Assembly (NCBI GenBank): GCA_030762175.1
Contig: CM060833.1
Location: 158,921,501-158,985,500, forward strand
Source: Metallyticus violacea
Taxonomy: Eukaryota; Arthropoda; Insecta; Mantodea; Metallyticidae
Direction: 5' to 3'
Length of the DNA: 64,000 nt
Position 1 is the first letter of the stretch; the number at the start of each line of letters is the position of its first letter. The position numbers and the translations under genes were made by a program. Of this stretch, positions 16,101 through 28,100 are shown piece by piece. Under the pieces are notes generated by a model. It ran no database searches and was not told the origin of the DNA. It saw only the letters and a program-made list of their open reading frames with translations.

Positions 16101-19100
16101 TTTATCTATGGTTAAGATTATTGTATGACTGAGTTGAACTACTCATTCTTATTGGCTCCACTTACTTGTTTATATTTAGAACATGTTTTGCAAACCATCA
16201 TTCACATTCTCTGCATGAGAAACATGTTCCAAATGTAAAAAAGTAAGTGGAGCCAATAAGAATGTGTACTTTGACTCAGTCATACAATAATTTTAATTAT
16301 ATAATTTGCTTTACTGCACAAGTTCCAATTAACATTTCAAGTTTATATATGAAAAAGCAGTGTTTGAAAGCGTATAGGACATTTGTTTCATTAAAATTAT
16401 TTTTACATATTAATGCTTATGTCTCCTGTATAAACACTTTAGTGGTTTTTTGTATCTAATTACATACAAGTTAGATAAATCAATAAAAGCAAGAATATTG
16501 GAATTTGAATTTTTATAGTGGGATAAAATACATATTACTGTCATGTGCCAAATTGTTGTAATGGAACAAACAATACATCGCAACTTTTCAATTTTAAAAT
16601 ATTCATGAATCAACACAGTAAAAATGAGTATAAAATCTCCAATAGATAAAATATTTTATCTATTGGACATCACAACTTATTTACTTTGATTTGTTTTATT
16701 TACAAATACTCTTTAACATCTCAGATCATCAGCATTCCATTCAATTTACGGTGTGAAACAGCCAGTAAATTTTGCTCACAGGCCTCTTCTTTCAGACTTC
16801 AGGTTCTTTTTTGTGTCACAAATTTACAATATGGAACCCACGGCTTTACTCCTCTTTTGAAGGAAGCCATACTAGAATTTTTATACCCAAAAAATCCATT
16901 AACCTTGGCCGGGATTGAACCCTCGATCTTGGGTTAAAAGGCAAGTATGGTTATCACTACACCATCAGGACAGACTTATTTACTTTGGTACAAATATTTT
17001 ACACTATATATTGTTAATTATCTAATGCCATGACTCCAGCACATGACAATATACTTTTTTCCTTTGTTACATGGAGAGTCCTTCAGAAAAATTTCTAATT
17101 CATTTAGCTTTTTTCTAGTACATTGTAAATTGATATGAACAATGGTAAAATAACTTCCATCATAATAATTAGGTAATGAGTTATCTTTCATTGTCTAAAT
17201 AGTCTTTAATATTACATTAAATAGCACTCTCTTGTCCTTCTTGTTTACTAATGACCAATAACGACCAAAATTAGCAAAACTGAAAATATACCTTATGATG
17301 ATCATTTGAAAAGTTGAGTAAATTTCCACAAAACTTCATAAAGATTCATAAAATAGCATTATTCTTCTAATGGTCTATAATAAAGTTTCAGCCACATACA
17401 ATGGACAGTTATGTTAGACAGCCTAAGTGAAAATTTGAGGAGCTCATCTTTTCAAGACTTTTCAGCAATGTAAGTCATCTTAAACGATGGACTGAACACT
17501 TCCATAACTTATCCGAGCCTGAGGCGATTTCAGAAATTATCAAATGTCAGTCATTTACACTAGTCAAGTAAGTTTTCAGTCTTGTTCATATTTTGGAGGA
17601 CTGACTTGTTCACTCACTGCCATAAGGAGAGCTGGACATGAAGTAACAAGAAGCAAGGAGTCACCAGCAGTTGCTTACAAGAATGCTTATGAGAGAATTA
17701 CCCATTCTTGAAGACAGCACAGTCTGGTCATAAATAAAAGGGATGCCTGTGTTCATTCAGAAATAATATTTTCATTAGTTAAATATGGTGGACGTTTGTA
17801 ACAGTGATGTTTAGTATAAGTTTAGAATAACTGTGTCGACTTTGTAACACTTACATCACTATTAGTTTTTAAAAGAGGAAAACTAAGTCCAGTTCGACTG
17901 GAACTGAAGATGGGAGCGATTAGCTTCAGAAACTTAGTTTTCCTCTTTTAAAAACTATTAGTGATGCAAGTGTTACAAAGTCGACTCAGTTATTCTAAAC
18001 TAATATTTTCATGTTCATACTCTTTCATTATTGTATGTTTCCTTCCCTTATGCTATTATGCACAGGGCAAGAGTATTATGCTTTGGTAACTTGTGTACTG
18101 GCTGCCACAATTTTCCAGTTGCTTCATTGCAGGGTGGACTCTCCCTCTCATAGCAGCTACCCTGTACAGATGCTCTTATTTATGAGAATCAGAGAGAATA
18201 ATTTGGCATTTGACTGCCTTTATCAATCGCACTCGATAAGATCCCAGATGACTCAAATACTTTTCTGTTACGCTCATTCAAGATTAACTTTGCAACTTTC
18301 ATTTTCAACAATTTCTTATCCATCTGTGAAACTTTCATGCAACTTCATACACTTACATCTTTGGTTGATTTTATGATTTCTGGAACTAAAAAAATTAAAT
18401 GCATTACGCAATGAATGCTTGTACCTCTTGCTTGGACATGAGGCTACTGACAAATGAAACAGCTGTGTGAGGAAAACTATTTACCCCCATACTCCTGAAA
18501 TCACTATGCACGTCTACTACCATAATATTCACAAGTGGTAAAGTCAAAGTCATGGTTTACATATAGAAGAAAGAGTCAAGAATGATGAGTAAAAGAATGC
18601 TGTTTCACCATGACAAGACAACACACATGTCTGCGAATGCAATGACAAAAGTTCATGAATTGGGCTACCCTATTCCTGGGAATTAGCCTTAGTGACTGCT
18701 TCTTCTTCACAAACCTAAAAAATTGGCTCAATGGAAAGACATTTTAGTTTAATGAGGATATCATTGATGCAGTTAATGACTATCTTGTATGTATTTATTT
18801 ATTAGATTCTACAAAGTTGTTTTCCCAAATATATAATATAACTCTTAATGAAGATTGCATTGAGAAACAAAATTAATATAAGAAAAGAAATGTGTTTAAC
18901 TTGTTTTTTTAGCAAACTTACAAATGACCCTCATATAGTCTACTTGCAAAACCAACATCCTTGAACAGCATGTGTCTTTTACCTAACATTGATATGCAAG
19001 GAGTCATTTGTGTCGATCTGAAATCCTCCTGACCAAAGACACTGCTGCACATCCAGCAGACGTACACAAAGTAACTTTTCCTTATCCAACCGTGGCCAAT

Positions 19101-22100
19101 GGAACAGTAGGCAGCAGTCAGGTACAGCTGTTAGGTAGGTTGCCTGAGCTCCTGGATCACTCTGCAATAGAGAAATTAAGCAATGGCATATAGCATATGT
19201 TCATAAAAGGCTAGAACAGTCACACAAGCAAATGCACATGATGGATCTACATGAACTGCAAAGGTGTTAGAGCTTAACAAAAAAACATTTTAAGAGAGTA
19301 ATACTTTTATAAATTTTGATAATGTAGATAAAACAGAACTAGCATAGGGAAAAATGAATAAATAGAACTAAAGGAGCATCTTTACCATATGGAATGAGCA
19401 ATTTATTCCCCTTTGTTTTGTCTTTAATGGCCAAAATAACCCATATAGTTACCAGTATTCTAATGATTTATTCACTTTTAGATATGTTTATACTACGAAT
19501 GCTGAAAGTTGACCTGCTATCAACTCCAAAGGAGATGGACGGCAGAGGCAGTAAAACAATATCTTAAAAATTCAGCTTGGTATAAAAAATGCTTATAATG
19601 ATATCATTATTCCTTTGGTCCCTTTTCTCAAATTACTATTATATTAATGATTTTAGTTACTCCTTTATTTCTTATTAATTTTTCACCTTTTTTTTTCTCC
19701 TATAAGTAATGCAATACATATTTTCTTTTAAGTTTTTTTATTTCAGTTTGCAAAATTGGTTAGTTCTTCTTCTTTGATTATACACTACTACTGAGCCTAT
19801 AACTTCCTTATTATTATCAGATCTCCTGAAGATCGCACATTTTACAGGATCAAAGAGATAGAAATCAGAAGATTGAAAAATCCAGGCTATAGAATGGGTA
19901 TCTAACAACAGTCGATCAAAGTTTAGTGATCTCTTCTTGGATGTGTAGAATATGTCATCTAACACACTCTTATGCTTCATTTACTTTTAAATATGGTGAG
20001 ACCGGTTTCGAAGGACATCCTCTCCATCTTCAACCAACTTGACAACTGACTGCGTCGTCAAGTTGGTTGAAGATGGAGAGGATGTCTCTTCAAATCCGGT
20101 CCCACCGTATTTAAAAGTAAGTGAAGCATAAGAGTGTGTTAAACGACAGATTAATTATAATTTACATTAACAAGCTTCACTGTGAGTTCCAACAGAATTT
20201 TTTAAAAAATGATTTGTTTGGTTGTTATTAATCATCCTGAATAAGGAGGACTGACCAGTTAAGAGAGAACAATGTATAAGAAATTACTTATTACTCTGTT
20301 TCACAACAAATTCTCTTTTACCACACAGTTGTGCTGGATGTGAAGTTCACAAGCCTAGGCTATTGCTCTGCACTGCAATTTTGACTGCAGAAGATTGTGT
20401 TGCTGCATAGGAAGATCAATGTTAGCTCTAACCTCCTTGCAGACTTTCCCAAGGACCTGAATGGTGATGGGGCATCTAGAAGCAAAATTTTGCTTAAAAA
20501 ACCAAACCCACCAAAATTAATGTGTAAGACAACTGGCAATTTCATACAAATTGATTGAAAGCATATCACATGGACACCAGTGTCAGCAGTTTTTCAGCGA
20601 GGCATAATCTATCAGTGTAACTGGATGCCTTATCCAGTAAGATGTGACACAATGGACAACCAGACCCTCTAATCATGTGACCTTTGGTTCAGATTGTTGC
20701 CAATGTAACAATATGACTGGAGATGATTTAGGTTTACTGCATTCTAGAACTATTTTTTTTTATATACCCTCCCCTCTTTGAGGAAAATAACAAACCTAGG
20801 GAAACAGTTATGCAGAAGGATCCATTTTAGTTGCTGTCCATTGGGCTCTAAAATGCAGAAAGTAAAGCAGCTTAAACATGAGTTTTAACCAAACGGTTTC
20901 TGAATTTGATAAAGATGTGCTTGTGACTGCTGATTTGATATTATTGTGCAAGGTTTGTGGAGTTAAGATGGCAGCAAAGAAGAGACTCACAATGCAACAG
21001 AACATGAAACATGACAAGCACATACATTAATTATATTCTACTTAAGAAGCTATAGACAATGGAGTGGTAATATATCCTATAATCTCAACTTATCACTCTG
21101 TTCTACATCTGGCCAAAGGGTCTCCAAGACATATCTAACTGCAGTTGCTAGTAGAGTGATTTGTTTTAAAAAATCCTTTGCACAGAACAATATGGGATAT
21201 CGGTATCTCACAAGTGAGGTTGTCCACAATGATAGTGGCAATGTCCTTGCCATGGAAATCTGTTCTTTCATCTACCTTAATCAGATGAAATGATCAGCGA
21301 TTTCTGCCCATATCTCTTCAATTGCCTTTTAATAAAGTTGGGGCAACTAATTCATTCTTAAAGTGGACTTATCTGGTATTTTTCTGTTGCAAAATTCTTC
21401 TAAAAAAATTTTCAGGACTTGGTTTTGGAGGGCTACAAGAGCTATATTTGCTGTAGTGAGAACTTCACATAGGTGCAAGTTAATCGTGCCTTCAGATACT
21501 AAAGCTTAAGAAGCTCTGCTTTTGTTTAGATCTATTTCTCCTTTCAGCATTTGTCAAATGATTAGCCGACTTTTGATGCTGCAACATGTGGATATGGCAC
21601 TAAAGAATAAGGTAAAAAATAGTAAAAGTGTTCTAATCCACTCTTGCAGTAGACTATTCTTGAGAATTTTCATTTAATATGGAAATTAAAATAAACTATA
21701 TTATGTGATATCAACACTAGTATCATTGAACAATAATGTTTTCAAACTGTTCACCTCTCAGATAGAGAAAATGTGACTATGTTTCCATTTGTGTAATCGT
21801 TATGAACTTAGCACAAATTCAGTGAGCAACTGAAGATGGGAGAGATTCTCCCGAAACGCGTCTTACTTTTGTGTAAGTGAATGGAGTATAGTGTAAAATG
21901 AATACATAAGTTAAGGTTAGCACAAATTGTTTCTAAAAATCTGCTTTGCTGATTGGATTAACATTTCTATAGAATATTGAATTATGTACGTTATTTGTTG
22001 CTACATGAAATAAAAAACAACAATGATATTTTTGTGATTATGAGCATAGGATCAGAAAAGATTCAAAACCTAAGAATCTGGGGCTTATTTATGGATGTGG

Positions 22101-25100
22101 GTCCTTTTTGAAGTCTCCTTTTGCTTCTTCTTCTTTAACCCTTACCCTCCTCCAGTATTAGGACTTACAAACAATGCCTGGGTTCAGTTGCCAGTCAGGG
22201 AGCTAATTATCTCTGGACACACATTGGGTACACATATACACACTGGGGAATTCTCTGAATCGGTGGTCAGTTCGATTTCTGGGTTACCTGGAAGACATTA
22301 CAAATATAGAAAGATGCAAACACACACAGAGAGATAGAATGAAGATGAATGATAAAATGGAAGTTGAATACATTGCAGAGAAGTACAAACCTGCATTTAC
22401 TCTTTCTAAAAATAAACTGAGAAAAACCATAGAAAACCTCAGAAATTAACTGGGACCTCCTGAATATGTGTCCCAAGTATTGCATCTGAGCAAACTTGCT
22501 CAGTTTGATTTCTGCAGAAAAATTCAAATAGTTTCACGCAGAGCAAAAAGGACCTCAATACTTGTGTCATATTATTTAAGTGGTTGTGATATTTTAAAAT
22601 CATACAAACATTGCATGATACTTTTCTCTACATAGCTCCTTGTTGCTAATGAACTGTCTTCTGCTAATGTTTCAATTATTACTTTGAGAGGAGTGAAATG
22701 GGACAGGTTACTACCAGGTCTCATGGTTAATGCTAATGAATGGCTTTGCTGTTTGGCATATTTTTTTTTTTTGGCTGAGAACTTAATAATTTTCTAGTAT
22801 TTTAAACCTTTGAGTGTCCCTTGTATAAAATATCTGCTGTTAAGTTGTGAAATTAGAACACGATGTTTAATAAACAATTAGCTACAATTCACTGTCTCAT
22901 TTATGGCACCATATGAGTGAAATTATCACATAACTTACCAAAGTTGTAGCAAAACAACGTTGAGCAAACTGCAGCTGATAGCTAGATTTGTTGTGAAACT
23001 GATAGCGTGGTGATAATGTAACAATGTTTGTCACCCTATAACGTCCCCTTCCTGGTCGCACATTTATTCCAATCACATACATGATATCTGGGCGAGATTC
23101 TCGTAACGATACTTTCAAACGTCGTACTTGCACACCTTTGTGCAGGTGAAAGTGCTCACACCACTGAAATAAAAAAAAAAATATATTAGGAGATAAATAA
23201 AGGAGCTAACAATATAAGTAAAAATATAGCTAAAAACATTATTCACTGTCTAAAAAATGGATTAACCATTATATAGATTGTAATTTAATAAATGTAGCAT
23301 AGATTTGGTCCAAGTCTTCTTCTGTCTATAATACAGTAAATAATGTTTATCTAGGCAAAGGAAAAATTTGTAGCCATTTTAGGGAATTAAAATAACTGAG
23401 GCTAGTAAATTTTCAGCGAGCATATTACACTACTAATGGCTTGCAAATTACAAGAAAAAAACTGTAAAATTATTCTTGAGTTTATAAATAATAATAAGAG
23501 AGAAGAAAATAAAAAGGGTGTTTCCAAATCTCTGATAATGAATTGCCAAGTTCAGCATTTTTTGTGACCACTCAACATTCAGTCTGCATAACTGACGATA
23601 TTTAGCTACAATAATGCCAAAGACAGTCAGCTACATTGGGATATTGGATTCACTTTGAGATCCAAGGTTAGTGCATTAAATCCTGACTGAGATTGATGGC
23701 TTTTTCAGGCTATAACTTAATCTTAAGGCTTCAATGTACTGTAGTGCTAGTAAAGAAGAATACCCAAGACAATTAAACCTTATTGCTAATTAGTTCAATA
23801 TTCTTCCTGCTCAAAAACCTTATTGACAAAAAATGTTTTGAGGGCTGACAATTGTGGCAATAGCTTTTTCCACCAGGTGAAAATAGGTTAAGTTGCCTGT
23901 TCAACAGGCAACTATTAGTTTTGTTAAGGATGTTTAAGGACTGTATAAAATATAGTGAACTTTTGTAACAGTGGTGTCAAATATTAACATTTTAAAAAAA
24001 ATTGAGTCAAAATTATAACATACACACCACTAAAATTCAATAGAATGGAAGATTAGTTTCAGGAGCAATCGGGAATTTTAGTGGTGTGTATGTTACAATT
24101 TCGACTCAATTTTTTTTTTTTAAATGTTAATATTTAAGGACATTTATTACAGAGCCAGAAACTGATACTTATGAATAACTGAGCAGACTTTTAAAACTGT
24201 TCTTCAGGGAGCGATGGCTCAAATTAGTTAATGCTATTAGAAAATATTTAACAATGCAATTTGGAACATTGCAGCTTCCCTTCATTTGGCAATATTAAAG
24301 TTGATGATATCTCAAAATACAGCAAATACATTTTATGAAGCACATCTGTTTTTAATGTTATCTCTCCCTGTTGATTATTTCCATAATGCTGTGGTTGTAC
24401 ATGAATATTTCGTTATTTGTATCAAATGTACCATCTTTTCATGTGCCCTGTAATTCTAATTTCTTATCTATGTGCTCTATAAAATTATATTAAATTACAA
24501 CAGTAATATTTTGTACCTAGATGTCTCCATATCTGTATAGAACTGTTCTAAGGAGGAAAAAATAAATTATTCCAAATCAATGCTGTTCTGATCTGGAGAA
24601 AAAGCTGAAAACAATCAGCTATTGCTGTAGCACGGAGCATGATATTTTTTTAATGAATTTATTTATATTTAATGAATTTATTTATTTAGTTTTTTTTGTA
24701 ATAGTTTAATGCCCATTTTTATTGCTGAGGAATTACAGGCAGTGTACACTATTAATACACGAGGTGAAATGATAAATTGGGAAAATTGGGGAAAATTCTT
24801 CTTTTTGAAGAAGGAAATGTTCCAGATCTAAATTTAAGGTATGACCCCAGCATTTGCCATTTATGAGGATTGAGGAAAACTTGTAAAAAACCTTAGTCAG
24901 GAAGGACTGTACTGATGGAAATTGAACCCCAGACCTCCTGATCATCAGTCCATGCCTTAATAACTTTGATCAGCAATGACTGTTGTTGATATGATTTATT
25001 TAAGGATTCTTTAACATTTCAGGTCATCAGAGTCCCATTCCATTCCAGTGTGAAACAGTGGATTAATTTTGCTCAGAGACCTATTCTTTCAAGTTTGAAG

Positions 25101-28100
25101 CTCTTTTACATGCCGTAAATCTATGAGATAGGTCCCACAGCTTTACTTTGCCTACTTAACATTTTACCAAGGCAATCTTAGGGTATGGAGATGCAGAGAT
25201 TGGTCAGACTGCATGTAGTAGAAATGCTAGACCTAGTAACCTTGTTGTTGGGAATGTGTGTTAATTATCTAAATTTGTCAGGACTATTGTGAAGCCCTAT
25301 TGAAGTTCTTTTCTACATAAAACAATCCATTAACAGTTATGTGCCAGTGCTTTTGGTTTTAGTGCCTTGTATTTTGAAGAAACTAAGTATGAAGATGTTA
25401 ACTAAAAAATATTATAACAGTTTTTACAATTTAATATTAAATATGAAATTATCAGAAAGTGTAAAATGTTCATATTTTAAATATGAATTGCTGCTCTCCC
25501 AAACCATAAAAATTACAATCCCTATGCATAAGCTATGCATTAGCTAAATATTCTTTCAGGAGAAATGACTTGCCTGAGGATTTCCTTCTGGATGAACACC
25601 ATTGCCAACGCGAGCTACAACAGTAGGGCTTGCTTCCTGATCTGCAAAAGAAAAGAGCAATGGTGCAACCATGCGTGCCATTTCATGTTCTTCAAATTGC
25701 CCTGCTGCTGTTTCTGTGGGAACTCCCTCCTGACGAAACACCAATGGCAAACCTGTCTTGTTAATGATCCAAAATGGTGCAGAAATAAACACCTGGTGAG
25801 GAAAAAAAAATAGTTTTTCTGTAATGTAATTCAAATACTACAAAATTGATGAAAGTAATCACAGAATTATTATTAGCAATGCAAAATTGCTCTGAATCAG
25901 TTGTTCTAGTTATATTGTATTATATGAAGTAAAATATTCAAAATTAAATAATCTTCTCTTCCTATTTCCTCTTTTGAATTTCCTATTTCTTTAGTTAACT
26001 ATGAAATTATGAGCATCTCACAGAAAATGTTTTATGCAGTGACATGTACTCGTATCCATACATTTGACAGTGGTACCAGGAAATTGTACATGGGGCACTA
26101 AATTAAACATCTTGTGATTTATGGACAATTTTAAGCACAATTTATATGCTAACTATAATTTCTAAGCTTTTAATCACAAATGGCATTTAAAAATCTAAAG
26201 CAACATTAAATTAATAAGCTCTTAGCTTATTTTTTGTAACATGATAAAATGAAGCATAAAACCTTTTAGAAAAAAGAACACAAACAATTAATGCTGAAAT
26301 AGCAATGATGTGATATAACCATCAATATTGTGGTTTTCTCTGGTTCTTCCCTGAGCTTACACTATTCATTTAAACCTCTTTAACATAGATGCTTTATTTC
26401 TGCTAGCATAATAATGCTATTTCTTGCCAAAATATACATAAATATAAAAAGAGAACCCTACAGATGAAAAATTGTACATATAAAATGGAACATGAGATTT
26501 GATGAAATGCTGCCTTTAAAGTTATGCTAGAAAACAGCTACACATTTCATATGGCTGGCAGTTTAAAATCCAAACAATATGGCAAACATAACAAACTGAC
26601 TTAATGTATTCAACACATTCACACTAACTACATTTACTTATATACAGAAGCAAAATTGACCACATGTAGCTCTGACAAGTCTTGGTTCAGTGAGTTAGCA
26701 GAAGATAGTGATAAGGAACAAAGTGATAGTGTTGAAAAATATGTAAAACAGGTCAAATGCAAATCAGCAACACATTAAAATTAAAGAACTTCTTCCAAAA
26801 TGCACGTTCAGTTTGACTTTCAATGAGCTAGACCTTTTCTCATCCTCTACAGGGCAATTCATTATATTCCTGTAGGAAGTCCTGTAAATGCTTATTTTGG
26901 TCTTTTTGTAGATACAAATTTGTCATTTAACCATAGAAGAAACAGATATGCAGCTCAAACACAAGCTAAAAAGGCAGATCCAAAATTGGAAGACACAAGT
27001 TTAAGGGAAATTTAGGCCTACTTAGGTGTTTTGATGTACATAGGGATGGTTGATTTACCTGAAATTAGAGATTATTTTCAAATAACGGCGGTTCAGTGAG
27101 CAACTGAAGATGGGAGAGATTCTCCCGAAACGTGCCTTATTTTTATGTAAGTAAATGGAGTTTCGTGTAAAAAAATTAATACCTAAGTTTAGGATATATT
27201 ACCATTCCATTGTTAACAGCTTCGTAAGTATAATAGAGATTATTTTTTGGTTTATTTCTGTGAGTGTCCAATAATAAGGCAAGAAATGATTCTGCTCTGC
27301 TTTCAAAAATTTCTCAGTACCTTCATCTGAATGACAAAGTTATAAAGGCCAAAATTGGGGTACGATTCTTACGATTATCTTTATAAAGTTTGGCCTTCTT
27401 CAGTCATAATCAGTAAATTTATCGATATCTATAAACAGGTCCTAAATGAAGCAATGACAGGTTTCAAAGAGACATGCTAGATATGTGCGAAAAATACATG
27501 AGGTTGTGACATCAAGTCTTGATAATTTTTTTATGTCCATGAAGCTAATGAAATTGTTTTTGCATAAAAAAAATACATGCATATGGTATGGCTAGTGCTG
27601 GAAGGGACGGTTGGCCAAAAGTTTTCAAAGCCTAAATAGCTCAAACTGAAAAGAGGCTAATTTTGCAGGCTGCAATACAAAAGTGTGACTGCAGTTATCT
27701 GGCATGATAATAGGGACATTGTCCTGATATCTGAGGACAGATGGGGAGATAGGAGTGGCAAGGGAAAAAAGAAAATTAAGATACCTTGTCCTAATGCCGA
27801 TGTAATGGGGGGGAGTTGACATTGCAAACCAAAGAAGCGAATATTATGCAGATGGGTGATCATCAAAGAAATGATGAAAATACTTGTTTTATTTTGTTAT
27901 TAATGTTGCTATTGAGAACATTTTTAATAATATATATAACATATTCAACAGATCTACCTGACAGTTCATGGCAACAGGCTTCAAAACCATGGACAGAATA
28001 TAATGTGTCAGCTTATTGCTACTGCCACAGTGGCTCAGGTCGTAAAGGTGCAGACTTGTGAATGGGAGGACTGAAGTGAGATTCCCACCAGGACTGTCCT

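Larger units (their letters stand above)
26640..27960 (+). pseudogene. Decayed piggyBac transposase, split by a hammerhead insert
   Basis: Fragments in order: SDKSWFSELAEDSDKEQSDS (26670), YFGLFVDTNLSFNHRRNRYA (26895), YLGVLMYIGMVDLPEIRDYF (27020), then after the insert RDYF again, LNEAMTGFKET (27440), VTAVIWHDNRDIVLISEDRW (27685), IPCPNADVMGG (27780) and a C-terminal KKRI-RW block. This order and the 'IPCP' and 'WHDNR' motifs are typical of piggyBac-type transposases. Many stops and frame breaks; no TTAA-flanked termini identified. Confidence 0.72.
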
